A DNA stretch of 64,000 bases from Phoenix dactylifera (Eukaryota > Streptophyta > Magnoliopsida > Arecales > Arecaceae). Positions within the stretch are counted from its first letter, which is position 1; each line of letters starts with the position of its first letter. Below the pieces are notes generated by a model. That model was not told where the DNA came from. It searched no databases and saw only the letters and a program-made list of their open reading frames with translations. A program made the position numbers and the translations under genes. Positions 49,501-60,449 of the stretch are shown here, piece after piece. The stretch lies in assembly GCF_009389715.1 (NCBI RefSeq), contig NC_052396.1, forward strand, positions 13,476,318 through 13,540,317, in the 5' to 3' direction.

Positions 49501-49601
49501 TACAAATTCAATACTGGCGCATGCTGCTTCTTTTTTTTTTATCAATAAATCAGGGAAGAAGAATACCATGTCTTTCAAGCATGAATTCCCCAAAAAATTC
49601 C
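46580..49601. other. 3-kb intergenic stretch, nothing recognised
   Basis: AT-rich, with T runs at about 48891-48906 and 49274-49292. I recognise no exon or RNA gene. The end near 49602 is the 3' flank of CDSP32. Confidence 0.4.
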
Positions 49602-50495
49602 TCAAGTAATCCTTACCCCTTGGTATCTAAGGATCTCCCCTATGAGCTCCCCCTTCCCTGACCCAACGTACCTCCCACATATCTTTCCATCACTTATAAA
49701 CAAGAAGGTTGGGACCTCCACCACGTCCATGTCTTTCAAAAACTCCATGCAACTGTCGTTCTCGTCGCCGTTCATCCTCGCGAACACGACGGCGTCTGCC
49801 ATCGACCTCGACAACTTGATCACCGTCGGGTAGACCTTCACGCACGGCCCGCAGTGCTTCAGCCCGACGTCGAGCACCACCAGCTTCCCCTCCTTCCCCC
49901 GGTTTTCGTCGATCAGCGCCTCGACGTCTTCCCGGCAGTGGAGCTGCACCACCCCGGAGTGGTTGTCGCCGTAGTAGAGCACGTCCCCGACCAGCTGGTC
50001 GGGGCCGATGCCCTCCTCCTCGTGGACCTTCTCCATGCCCTTGTAGAAGGTGAAATGGGGGACCTTGTCGACGCCCTCGCGCCGGCAGAGCTCGCGGGTC
50101 TCGTCGGACTCGTCGCCAATGACGAGGAGGAAGTTGACGTCGCTGCACGTGCGGCTGAGCTCCACGATGCAAGGGTAGATGCGGCGGCTGTTGGGGCTGT
50201 GGCTGGCGGCGTACTCGACGACCACCAGCTTGTTCTTGGCCGACCGGAGGGCGGCGTCGAACTCGTCGATGGTGTGGACTTGATGAACTCGCTCGTCTCT
50301 CCCGACGGGGGGTTTCTGGGTGCCGCTTGTCGCGGCGGTGGCGCGAGGGAAGAGAGGGAGCTGCCGGGGGGATGGTGGAGATCTTTTCTTGGTGGAGAGG
50401 AAGAGGAAGGTGGAGGAAGAGAGGTATGGGTCTGGTTTGGAGAAGGAGGGGAGGGAGGATGGGATTTTGGATAAGAAGGTGGCTATGGAAGCCAT
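49602..50495 (-). CDS. CDSP32: Thioredoxin-like CDSP32, chloroplastic
   Basis: 297 residues, one exon. CDSP32 is a drought-induced stromal protein with two thioredoxin folds that reduces partners such as 2-Cys peroxiredoxin under oxidative stress. Residues 1-55 are Ser/Pro/Phe-rich and basic, a plausible plastid transit peptide ([20 protein letters not shown]). The first fold (about 70-175) has [16 protein letters not shown] where an active CxxC would be, so it is degenerate as in the family. The second (about 190-295) has [12 protein letters not shown], an HCGPC redox site, and the cis-Pro segment [10 protein letters not shown]. The frame extends 51 codons further upstream, but MASIA is the expected start and gives a length close to the roughly 300 residues of known CDSP32. 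The GC-rich opposite-strand frame is a shadow. Confidence 0.93.
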   Translation of the reverse strand: MASIATFLSKIPSSLPSFSKPDPYLSSSTFLFLSTKKRSPPSPRQLPLFPRATAATSGTQKPPVGRDERVHQVHTIDEFDAALRSAKNKLVVVEYAASHSPNSRRIYPCIVELSRTCSDVNFLLVIGDESDETRELCRREGVDKVPHFTFYKGMEKVHEEEGIGPDQLVGDVLYYGDNHSGVVQLHCREDVEALIDENRGKEGKLVVLDVGLKHCGPCVKVYPTVIKLSRSMADAVVFARMNGDENDSCMEFLKDMDVVEVPTFLFISDGKICGRYVGSGKGELIGEILRYQGVRIT

Positions 50496-51289
50496 GGGAG
50501 AGAAGGGTGAGGTTTGTTGTGGTTTTTGGAGGATGAGGCCACAGGAAGAGGAGGAGGGGAGGGTGGGTTGAAGATAATAATTGGGTTTGGAGTTCAAGGT
50601 CATGAGTTTTCCGCTCCTTGAATTTGTGGTTGGTGTTCGAGTTTGCATGGATATTTTCCCCCCTCTTTTGTCTTCTTTTTGGAGCTATTCAGCTTTTCTC
50701 AAGTCAAACCTCATACTAAATCGTAGAAGGCGATTCAAGGCTTTAGGTTGTGTAATTAATGTGGAACTTACCGTTTCCCCTTGCTTGGAATATTTTCACT
50801 TTGTCGCTATTCGGAGGTTTGGATACAATTTTCGAGATTTTCTCACACTGATGTAAGGTTATCTACCATCCACGTTGTCTCATTAGTCTCCACTATCGTG
50901 ACCCCAATTGCCATGCTGCATTGTGCATATCTATCTAGCTCACTGGATGGCCTTTTGTAATAGGATCAATACCCACACACACACACACACCCCATTTCTA
51001 CATTTTATACTCTTGGAAAGTCCTTAAAGGTTCATTTAATAAAATTGAAAAGAATATATAAGCTTGTAGATCCTAATAAAAAAGGCACATTATAAAATTA
51101 ATCTTAGAAATTCATATAATACTGCAAATAGAGCACATTATGATCGAATATCAGGATAGAACGGTCCACCTAAGGCTACTTTTAATAAATAATTAATCGA
51201 CAATATAAGTGTCCTCTTTTCAAAATAAAGCGATCCTCTTTTTTTTTAATGATGTACATTTAGCGAAGAAAATATGAATGATTGAGACA
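50496..51289. other. CDSP32 upstream region
   Basis: 5' leader and promoter space of CDSP32. A short CA repeat lies at 50972-50990. No gene is seen. Confidence 0.4.
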
Positions 51290-51730
51290 AGGTTCACCGA
51301 ACCAGTACCAAAGGGGATACCGACTAGCAATCGGTTTAGTACGATATCGGTCCATACCGTACTGTTCTAGAATGAACCGATAGGAAAAGCTTGAGAGGAA
51401 GGAGAGAGGGGGGAAAGGGAGAAAAGGAAGGAGGGAAGGAGAGAGGGGAAGAAATCGTAACCCTAATCCAATCTCGAGAGAGAGAGATGGAGGGAGGGGA
51501 AGGGAGAAGGAGAGAGAAAGACTTACACGTTAGGGGCAAAGAGCACAGTATTTAAGATTGAGGGGCACGGGGGCACTTTTGAAAGAGTTCCGAGCCAGGA
51601 GGTGCTTGCTCGATTTTTCGAGCTAGCAAGGGCGCTCGTTAAATTTATTCAAGCTAGAGAGTTGAACCGAAATAAATAGCTGAACTATGTTGGTCACCGA
51701 TCAATCCAATTTGGTACATTTTGAATCAGC
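51290..51730. repeat. GGTACC-family repeat with purine-rich core
   Basis: It starts ACAAGGTTCACCGAACCAG, like position 1 of the window, and has a GAGAGGAAGG-type core at about 51390-51520. It ends with TTGGTACATTTTGAATCAG. The plan matches 1540-2300. Confidence 0.45.
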
Positions 51731-52217
51731 TAGTTTTGCAAATCTGGAATTGAGAATATGTTTAAGTCAAATAAATTTATTAATATAATACACTATAATT
51801 ATAAATGAATTTTCTATATTGTAGGAGAGAAAGGATATAAATCTGTATGTACCTTTTGCAATCGTGATTCGTAAAAGAAAATTTACATGATAGAATTATA
51901 GACATATAGTTTTGTCTGTGTTAGCCTATATCACTGTTATTATTGAGCACAAACTAGTAATCTCATAACTATTACATTGCCACTATCTCAAAGTTGTTAA
52001 GTTATTATTTTGGATGCATTATTATTCACATTTCAATAATTATTATATGCAAGAGTCATGTCTACGTTTGTATATGGAAACAATCCATCTAAATAGAAAT
52101 TACATGATCGAATCATAAGTGGGAAACACATATATACTTGTAGCAACTTGCTACCTCCACCTTGTTTCCAGCACTATAATTGATGCACTTTAGTTGAGAA
52201 TCCTGTAGCTATAGCAT
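51731..52217. other. Intergenic, nothing recognised
   Basis: AT-rich sequence without visible features up to the SINE duplication. Confidence 0.4.
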
Positions 52218-52230
52218 GCGAAAGCCATAC
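52218..52230. repeat. SINE target-site duplication, left
   Basis: GCGAAAGCCATAC, repeated at 52624-52636; both are followed by TTTT. Confidence 0.9.
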
Positions 52231-52623
52231 TTTTTTTTTTTTTTTTTTTTTTTTGCTGAGAGAAAGGGGAAGGGGGGAGGAAGGGACAAGCCCACCCCCG
52301 CGTAGCAGCCCCGACCACTGGGCCCCCACCCCGCCAGGAGAATGTTCGATGCGGGTAGACCGAGTCGTGTGTTGGGCACCCCGACCTATTTTACTCATAC
52401 CCTCCCCACCCGTGGGCCGGCTCAGTTATCCGACCCGACCCTCCGTGTGAGTACGTCACACCTGGCACCACCCAGGCTACCAGCCGACCAGTAGCGCTTT
52501 CAGACCCCGTGTCCAGGCGTGGGGCATTCGGTCCCCGAATTTAATCGACGCCCGTGCGTTTCGAACCTGGAACCACTTGGTTGGAAGCAAACGCCCCGTT
52601 CCAACTGGGCTACCACCTTGGTG
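52231..52623 (-). mobile_element. tRNA-derived SINE, full length
   Basis: Read on the minus strand, the element starts with a tRNA-like head: box A GTAGCCCAGTTGG and box B GGTTCGAAACG about 40 bases apart. It then has a GC-rich body and ends in an A tail (24 Ts at 52231-52254). Exact 13-base duplications GCGAAAGCCATAC flank it. At about 390 bp it is longer than common plant SINEs. It has no coding role and an RNA polymerase III promoter is implied by the boxes. Confidence 0.9.
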
Positions 52624-52636
52624 GCGAAAGCCATAC
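52624..52636. repeat. SINE target-site duplication, right
   Basis: GCGAAAGCCATAC, matching 52218-52230. Confidence 0.9.
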
Positions 52637-53291
52637 TTTTCGAGGCAAAATAGTTTGCATTTGAGGACAATCACATGAAAGAGCCATGCAACTTTGTGAT
52701 AATTATTATCGTTTTGAAGAAAATTACCATCATAGAGCAACTGATGTGAGTATGGCTTAGATTTCAATGACTTCTCACCACCATCACAAATGCATGGCAA
52801 ATTGCAATCTAATAGTCATTGCATATAATGGCAAGCAAACTCGGATTCGGCAGAATCTCTTTTTTTGGTAGTACGAAGGGGTAATTGGCCCAAAAATTGA
52901 TAGAGGTAAAGACGCAGCCGGACGCCGGCGGCTTATTTAAGACCTGAAAATGAAGGCAGCTGTACGGGTTTGCTCTTCCAGCAAAGAAGCCACTTTAGAA
53001 AGAAATCGTTTTAAACAAAGAGAAAGAAGAAAGAAGAAAGAAGAAGGATGACGTTAAATTAAAAGAAAGAACCGCCTCTTCTTGATAATTATTTACTTCC
53101 GTAAATGCACAAATGCTGATACTATGAAAATGCCTTGCCATGAAAATTTAAAACTTTGTGGAATATTAAATTTAAAACAAACTTTGCCATGAAAATGTAG
53201 ATGGCAGCTTAGATTGCAAGAAGATACCAGTATATATTATGAATACACAATGGCTAGAAATTTATAGTCATCATATAATAGAATTAATAAT
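52637..53291. other. Intergenic, nothing recognised
   Basis: GAAGAAAGAA low-complexity patch at about 53020-53045. No gene. Confidence 0.4.
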
Positions 53292-53533
53292 GCCTCTGTG
53301 TGATTGCTGCTATTGTAAAAGCAAAACAGTAGGCACTCCAGTTGCTATTGCATGAAAGTGCCATGTTCACTTTTATACCTGTGCCAAGGCTTTTGCTACG
53401 GTACTCCAAAGTGCCTCTGTGTGATTGCTGCTATTGTAAAAGCAAAACAGTAGGCACTCTAGTTGCTATTGCATGAAAGTGCCATGTTCACTTTTATACT
53501 TGTGTAAAGGCTTTTGCTACGGTACTCCAAAGA
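53292..53533. repeat. 121-bp tandem duplication
   Basis: GCCTCTGTGTGATTGCTGCT begins at 53292 and again at 53413, and the two 121-base units differ at only a few positions, so the duplication is recent. The units include the left end of the neighbouring MITE. Confidence 0.9.
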
Positions 53534-53896
53534 GCATTTTTATCCTTTTACCGTGGCTCTATTTCTAGCCATCCAATTCAATGCGGACGGCTTGGATTTA
53601 TCTACTGGAGACTAGTTGTAGCTTGTTATGTACATGGTTGGTACGGTAAATACCTCAAACTTCACGGTCATTTTCATACTAAAAAAGGTGGCAGGTCCGA
53701 TAATTATATCGAACTATAAAGAGGCCAAGGAGGAGAAGAAGAAGAAGAGGCAAGAGATGCCAAGGTAGTGGGCAGGCGAAGTGGGCATCAGTGACGGCCG
53801 AGGTGGCAAAATTTCCTAAATACTCTCATGAAATGGATGGTCAAGATATCTCGTATCTTTTTATAAAGTAATATAAAAGAGTACCATAGCAAAACT
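53509..53896. mobile_element. 388-bp MITE, Mutator-like duplications
   Basis: The left end GGCTTTTGCTACGGTACTC pairs with the complement of the right end (AGTTTTGCTATGGTACTC). The flanks CTTGTGTAAA (53499-53508) and CTTATGTAAA (53897-53906) form a 10-base duplication with one mismatch. No coding capacity. The duplication length suggests a Mutator-type element, though TIRs this short are unusual for that group. Confidence 0.6.
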
Positions 53897-53906
53897 CTTA
53901 TGTAAA

Positions 53907-54901
53907 ACAATTGGTATAACGAAAACCTTTATTTTGAAATTGCATCCTCAATTTAGAATCTACCAACCTTGCCACCTCAATCATTGTAGATGCATGATGT
54001 TTGGCAATCATCAAAAACAGCCATACCCTTGTGCAATAGATTTTATATCCATGCAATACAACCAGCATTCCTATAGCCATTAAATAATCAAGGTATTTAG
54101 GAGCTATCTTTTGGACATGCATCTTGAACTCGCATGGAACACACAAGTTGTTTGTCATTGGAAAAAATGGAAGGCCATGTCACGAGATATGGTGTTTCTT
54201 CGGATGATTTCTTTCAACTCTAGGATTTGCCATTTTTTTCTTTATTCAATATACTAAGCACGCTACGTACATCGGAATAGTACATAACATGTGGCTTCAA
54301 CAGAACCTTGGATCCGGTCCACAGGACTCACTCACAGCTTAGCTTGTTCTGGTGGTCAGGGAGTGGGTCAAGGTTGTACAACAAGTGGGACCCATGCCGT
54401 TCTCAATACCAAATTGCCCGGGGCCCACCGTTCCTGGCATTTGGAAAGGAGGTCAGTGGCAACGTGCTTGCCCCCATTATAATCAAAATGGACAAGGGAG
54501 CAGGCACCTTGCACCCTTGCCTTCTTCCATCCCTTGAATGTTACATCATACCTAACAAGATTGAGTGACATTATATTCCATTGTATACTAAGGTTTCCTT
54601 AAATAATAAACCCTTCTTTTGTCAATATTTATGTCATTATTCTTCTAAAATGTAATTTGCTTTTATATGTGGGCGAGTAAAGTTGCTTTATTATAACCTA
54701 GCTAGATCATGTATTCGAAATATGGAAACAATATTTTTGTAGGTGAATAGGATTGCATATATCTGAGACTATCTAGAATAAATGAATATTATTATTTTGT
54801 GACAAACAATAATGCGAGGTAATGGTATGATGCAAGTAGTAGGATAGGAAGTTATATATGTTTGAACTTTTTTATTCTTCTTTGGATGTATGTGTCTGAT
54901 G
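53907..54901. other. Intergenic, nothing recognised
   Basis: Several overlapping short frames at 54291-54570 show no family similarity and no consistent coding bias. Confidence 0.35.
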
Positions 54902-55312
54902 ACTCATTTGATTTATGGAAAAAAAAAGGACAAAAAGTATGGTAAACAGAAAGATGGAGAAATATCACATATTCGGTTGGAGTTTTTAAAGGAGAGAGAT
55001 GAAAAAATGGCATTTTCATGGAAATAAGATTCTCATATTATATGGAAAAGAAAAATCTATCTGGGATATAGAAAAGTTCGGTGGGAATAAAATAAGATCT
55101 TTTCCTTCATTGAGAGCATAACTAGTGTTTTACACAATTTTTTTTTGAAAAATAGATGCTTAACTAAAATAAGTTATTCTAGAACGTGCTATTTTTCGAT
55201 GGTTAACTAAAATACAAAAATCACCTCTTCAAGTATTATACATAAGGGTATATCAGCTTTCTAAAAACAATTATTTCAGCGATAAGAAATTTTTTTGATG
55301 AACCAAACGAGT
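54902..55312. mobile_element. MITE family M, copy 1
   Basis: ACTCATTTGATTTATGG at the left faces AACCAAACGAGTT at the right. The inside contains AAATGGCATTTTCATGGAAATAAG-type text, shared with copies at 55793-56258 and 60450-60880. No coding capacity. Confidence 0.6.
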
Positions 55313-55792
55313 TGTAGGAGAATTATGCAAAGTGAGAATCTTGTTGAAGAGAATCCTGCAAATTAAGTTATGTTTGAACTATTTCATTCTTCCCTGGATG
55401 CTTATAGTCCTTCAATATTAACTCAAGAACAGAAGGCCTTCAAAACCATTACGTCATAACAGCCATTATTTTTAAATACAAACTTTCATCCTGTCATGAC
55501 AGGAATTGACCCACCCTAATTGTTTTAGATTTTATAATGCAAGTGTTAAAGAAGACGGCACCAACTCGAGCCGAGCAGCGGACGCGTTATCTTACAAGTT
55601 GGTGCGTCGGCGTGAGAGTCGTCTCTCCCATGTGAGGAGTCGGTGAGTATAAAAGATAGTTTATGGTTTCCCCTAAATGAATGAATCATTGGCCACCACA
55701 CCACCCTCCTCCCATTTTAATTATGCTTAGTTTGTCTTAACTAAACTAGTTTTGAATATTGCTTCCCTTCATGATCAATAGAACTATCGAGA
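55313..55792. other. Spacer between two MITE copies
   Basis: No gene. A GC-richer patch lies at about 55560-55650. Confidence 0.35.
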
Positions 55793-56258
55793 ACTTGTTT
55801 GGTTTGCAAGAAGAGAATGAGAAAAATATGGTCAACAAAAAAATTAAAGAAATATCTTATATTTGGATAGAATTTTTAAATGATAGAGATGGAAAAGTAT
55901 CTTTCTCGTAGGGATAAGATATCCACGTGTCATTGAAAAAAAAAATCATATGGGATAAAAAAAAAAAGCTCAGTTCTCGCTGGCTGAAAATTTGAATAAT
56001 TTTTTTTAAAAAATATTTTTAACTTTTAGATAGAATGAGATAAAGTTTTTTCTTTTATTAAGGGCGCAGTAGGTATTTTATATAACTTTTCCAAGAAGAT
56101 AGATGCTTAACCAAATATAAGTTATTTTGAAATGTACCACTTTTTTATGGTCAACCAAACATGCAAAACCACTTTTGTAGACATTAGATACTCTCAAATA
56201 TCAGCTTCTCGGATAAAATATTTTCTTAAAAAAATTCTTTCCGCGAACCAAACTGAGT
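55793..56258. mobile_element. MITE family M, copy 2
   Basis: ACTTGTTTGGTTTGC at the left and GAACCAAACTGAGT at the right, with the same interior order as copy 1 but diverged and with AT-run expansions. Confidence 0.55.
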
Positions 56259-57078
56259 CTCAGGAGATATCACAAACATAACCATTACATCACCACTTGG
56301 TCTTGCCCCCTCCAAATTTCACAAATTGCTTAACAATTTGTGATCTCTGATTTGTGTACAAAGCATTGCATGCTCCAGAGTATCAGCATTGCATGACTTA
56401 ATTTGGATACAAAGGAGGGAGCTCCTACGTTCCATGGCTAGGTCAGGCCAGAAGGATTTGGTTTTGCACACGGACAACAACCAAAACATTCGGTGTCCAA
56501 CTAAAGGATAATCCCTCTTGGAAGGAATTCTTGTTTGATCTCTCATAGAATCACTTAATTCTGAGTGAATGATCAAACTTAAAACTCAAGCGATCCAACT
56601 ATATTAAGTTTTTAGAATTATCCATATGAAAAAAGTATTTTATTTTTGTATTATTGATATTCTTGTTTATATAATTATTAATATATAATATATAAAATGT
56701 TATCTTTTTTGACAATTTCTTTGTGAGTTACTTAATATTTATTGATTTTACACTCCGGCTTTTTATTTTTATATATTATTTAATTACTTTTGTGCATGAA
56801 TTCACTTGAGCCACAAGTCTACTTGGAGGATTGAAAATTTATATGAACAAGCTTCTAAGCCTCGATGGTGCTTGGCCATTGGTGACCAATGATAAAGAAA
56901 TGCATCTTATACATATTTTTATTGTTCATTGAAAAATCACTGGTAAAGTGAATAACTAATGCACCCGCTCATCGAAACAATACTAATGAAGTATATATCT
57001 ACAGCATTACTTGTACATGCTAGATTTTCATTAGCTATGCAGCTTTGAATTCCTATAATTAGACCTATGGTGTGATAA
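56259..57078. other. Intergenic, nothing recognised
   Basis: AT-rich sequence, no exon recognised. Confidence 0.4.
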
Positions 57079-57168
57079 TTTTTTTTTTTCTAAAATCAAT
57101 GACTCGAACCTAGGTTATTGGTACCAACCTCCAATAACTTTATCAACTGCACTAGTTGGCCAAAGATT
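57079..57168 (-). mobile_element. Short SINE (tRNA-like head plus A tail)
   Basis: On the minus strand TAGTGCAGTTGATAAAG (box-A-like, 57155-57139) precedes GGTTCGAGTC (box B, 57110-57101), followed by an A tail (T run 57079-57089). No target duplication was identified. Confidence 0.5.
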
Positions 57169-57800
57169 ATCGGGTGGATTCCCATAGAATATGCAACCTC
57201 ATCTAATTCACCAACTTGAAACATGCTTCATTGATATTTTTTTGTTTTTTAACCTATCAAATCTTCGACATGTATCCATGGGTTCTACAAAATTTGCTAC
57301 TCAATCGACCAGGTGAAATTATGACATATGAAAGAGAAGATCCAGATTCAATTGGCCTCTCATTTCTCAAAATCTACCATGATGGTCTCCAAGTTACAGG
57401 AATTAATTAAGCTCCTACAACATGGATTGCCAAGGATCTGCTGTTGCTATTTTGCCCGTCTCCCGCCATTAGCACTAAACCATGCCTCTACTCACAACTT
57501 AAACCCAACTAAGATGCACCCATCGGATGGGTTTAATGATGAGGCTTTTGATCTTGTCATTTTCAGTATGGTTTTAATTAGGACACCCTAAGTAATAGCA
57601 ACTCGACACGGAACACGTAAGACTTCAAAGCAATCTCAAGAGAAGCATGTGAGGTTGGGACCATCTGCATCACCTAACGCAGTCTTAAACCAATTCATAG
57701 CAACCTAACTCTGAACACTTTTTCTTTATTGACAGATACATTTCATACAAAGTTTTCAAGTCTCAGCTTTTCTTCAACAGTTAGCTATGAGCTGGCTCGT
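57169..57800. other. Intergenic, nothing recognised
   Basis: Upstream space of the small gene at 57885. No additional gene seen. Confidence 0.35.
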
Positions 57801-57830
57801 TTCTTATATAGTTATATATAAGCCGAAGTC
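57801..57830 (+). promoter_or_regulatory. Core promoter of first small gene
   Basis: CTATGAGCTGGCTC (57784-57797) is followed by TATATATAAGCCGAAGTCC. The second gene of the pair has CTATGAGCTGACTC and TATATAAGCTGAAGTCC at 61859-61898, so the block is conserved between the duplicates. Confidence 0.65.
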
Positions 57831-57884
57831 CCATGGGAGAAGGTGTTGGTTCGTTGCAGGCTTGATTAAAAATTGAAAGAAGAG

Positions 57885-58283
57885 ATGGAGAAGGAGATGG
57901 AGCAGAAGTTGGCCAAAGAGAACTCGCCTATGAAGAGAGATGGCCGAATCTTGACAAGGTGTCCCAACCTTAAGATTCTGAGGAGCCTCAGGGCCGCCGA
58001 AGCCATCGAGCAGGTGCATGGAGGGAAGGTCGTCGCTCGCGACGACGAGAATGGCGTGGTGAGAGTGAAGATTGTGGTGACCAAGCAACAGCTGAGGCAG
58101 ATGGTTGCGTCGAGGGGCCGAGGACGGAGCAATGCCGGCCATCGTCCCTTGGCAGCACCGGCGCCGGACGTGGAGCAGTTGATGCATGTACTTAGGAGAC
58201 GGCACATGAAGAGAGCTGAGGCCGAGAGGGGTTGTAGGAGTGGGTGGAGGCCTAAACTTCAGAGCATCCCTGAGGAGAATTAA
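57885..58283 (+). CDS. Small plant-specific protein, copy 1 (function unknown)
   Basis: 132 residues, one exon. Function not recognised. It starts at the first ATG after the core promoter (an in-frame TTG lies 12 bases upstream). The sequence opens with an acidic, Glu/Met-rich stretch, then a central segment AIEQVHGGKVVARDDENG, a basic VRVKIVVTKQQLRQMVASR block, a Leu/Arg-rich VEQLMHVLRRRHMKRAE helix and the tail GWRPKLQSIPEEN. The central block and tail are shared with the copy at 61952-62287. The wording resembles plant DUF4228/PADRE-like proteins, but I am not certain of that link. No signal peptide or membrane segment. High arginine content suggests a soluble, possibly nuclear protein. 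Confidence 0.8.
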   Translation: MEKEMEQKLAKENSPMKRDGRILTRCPNLKILRSLRAAEAIEQVHGGKVVARDDENGVVRVKIVVTKQQLRQMVASRGRGRSNAGHRPLAAPAPDVEQLMHVLRRRHMKRAEAERGCRSGWRPKLQSIPEEN

Positions 58284-58673
58284 GACATAAATATGTTGAC
58301 AGTTTTAGATCTCCTATTCTTGAGGTTGGCTACAACTTGGGTTGAATCAAGAACATCTGTATAGCTTTGTAATCTTTGTTACAATCTCGTTCGTTGGGGT
58401 CTAATGGGATGAGGGATCTGTTTGAAGGCCTTTCTGACATTAGATGTTCTAGTTTGTTTCTTTTTACACTTCTTTTATTTAATCTCTTGATGAAGAAAAA
58501 ATTGGAGATGTAATGCAGCACTCATCATGGCAGAGCCTTTTGGCTATTTAGAATGAACAGATGTCCAAGGATTAGAATGAAAGAAACTGGTTTCACTGCA
58601 GGAAAACTCGTAAAAACTGGCATTTTTTTTAAGGATGCTTAACGTAAAGTAAGCCCTTGATGCTATAGAAAGT
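58284..58673. other. 3' flank of first small gene
   Basis: Probably includes its 3' untranslated region. Nothing else seen. Confidence 0.4.
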
Positions 58674-58801
58674 GTAACAATTCAGATGTTACTCAAAAAA
58701 GTTTATTTGGATTTTTTTGGTTTTGTATAAGTACTCAAGATTTACCTAACAAATAACCGATATGGGGTTAAATACATGCCCACACGGGTTCTCATAGAAA
58801 A
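58674..58801 (-). mobile_element. TRIM repeat fragment
   Basis: TGTAACAATTCAG ... TGTATAAGTACTCAAGAT ... AATAACCGATATGG follows the same order as the TRIM repeat at 31199-31432. No interior or second repeat is beside it. Confidence 0.55.
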
Positions 58802-59079
58802 CGTAGAAGAAATGCCGGCTATGCAAACATTGAAATGGAAATTATGGTAAAAGAATGGAGAGGAAACCTTTTCTAAAGCTTGATTTGAGAAGGGAGGAGG
58901 GAGGAGTTTTTTTGTGTCAGGTACTTGATGAACAAAGACCTAATTATCATTGGATCTATGATGGAGTAGTCCTCCATTGTCCAATATGTGGTAGAGAGGT
59001 GCATCTTTACTGGACCATGGTGTAGCATTCTGTCACCAGATTGGTGACCGTGCGGTCCATTGTAACAAATTCATGGTTA

Positions 59080-59080
<1 letters not shown>

Positions 59081-59175
<95 letters not shown>
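59081..59175. repeat. TA microsatellite
   Basis: About 47 uninterrupted TA units. Likely length-variable between individuals. Confidence 0.97.
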
Positions 59176-59177
<2 letters not shown>

Positions 59178-60449
59178 AGTAGCAAGGAAGACATCAATCA
59201 TTGGAGGGCGACTTCATAAAATCAATTATGTTGTCATTAAAAAATTTGGTGACGTGATTTTGATCATTATGAGATCATCACATGTACCTCCATCGCCAAT
59301 ACTTTCAAGTTGACATAATAAATATTGTCACTTATAACCACCTAGATCCAGCAGTAGAGAGCTGGGGCGGTGATGAGGCGTCGAGGAGAAGGGGAACGAT
59401 AGAGAAGAGGTGTATTATGCCTTTTATAAAGAAGTGTTGGAGTTTGGTTAAAATATTAATGAGAGGTAATCTTTTTAATGTAAAAATTTATGCCTTTTAT
59501 AATCTATCCTTCCTCCCAAAGTTAGGAGGATACAAATTGGTGGATTATGATGGACGGGCAATCCTCTACTTTTCATCCATCCTTTATCAGATTTTTTGAA
59601 CCAATCATCCATCCTTCCAACTCCATTCATGTTAATTTCCTCTCATGACTCCAACTGAACGTAAGGTAAGACTTAAAGATTTTGTGACGGTATTTTGCTG
59701 TCACAAAATGTGCAAAGTTTTTCTGACAGAAAATCTTGACCTAAAAGATGTATGCTTTCGAAAAATCATTCAACACAGTGAGTCAAATGGTTGAACTGCT
59801 CGACCTGGATGGGTGGAGCTGGTTTTAACCTTTCATTTTTAGTTTATTAAAAAATCTGAGAAATAAAAAAAAAGGGTTGGGGGAGTTAACCCTCTTTTAA
59901 GCCCTGATTTGAGAAGGGAAGAGGAGGAAGGAACTTTGCGCCAATCCAAAAACATGGACCTATTGTCGGACACGTCGGTGGACATGTGGTGGAAGTCTAT
60001 CATCACTGGATTTATTGAGTAGCAACTCACCATCACTGAATGCATGGAAAAGATGTGCATCTTCTCGGGACCCACTGGTGAAGTATTGTGTCACCAAATC
60101 AGTCCATTGTCACCGATTCCAAGGTACAGAACACCAAATGCAAGACTAGTTTGCTATATATTGTTCAATCTTTTATTTTTGGTGGCCTATGGAGAAAATT
60201 CAGTTTCATGCCCAGAGTTCCAATCCTCCGCAGTGCAACTTTTGCACCGTAGAGTTATATGTCATTGCAGATGGCTGCTGTGTCATTTATCTTGAAGATG
60301 AACAGCTTTTATTCTTTTCTAAAATATGACGAAGCACCATCTACTTTTCAAATAGATGATGTAGCAGCTATCTATAATATTACAATTTTGTGGCACGTCA
60401 ATGATACAGAAGTCGCACTGCATAGGATCCCGAATCCATGCTCTTAAGG
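59176..60449. other. Intergenic with a diverged duplicate of 58870-59060
   Basis: 59880-60115 echoes 58870-59060 (GATTTGAGAAGGGA, GGACCTA or AGACCTA, GTGCATCTT, GTGTCACCA, GTCCATTGT in the same order), so this intergenic sequence is itself a diverged repeat. A palindromic TTTTGTGACGG ... CTGTCACAAAA lies at about 59678-59708. No gene seen. Confidence 0.45.

Noticed and set aside
49854-50474. Plus-strand frame opposite CDSP32
   Set aside because: Shadow frame in GC-rich coding sequence.
52253-52800. Frames within and beside the SINE
   Set aside because: The SINE is non-coding; the frames cross its borders and target duplications.
57833-57865. Ten-codon upstream frame before small gene 1, and a similar-length one at 61917-61949 before gene 2
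   Set aside because: Peptides are unrelated, and the ATGs fall at or before the start expected from the TATA boxes, so they are probably not in the mRNA.
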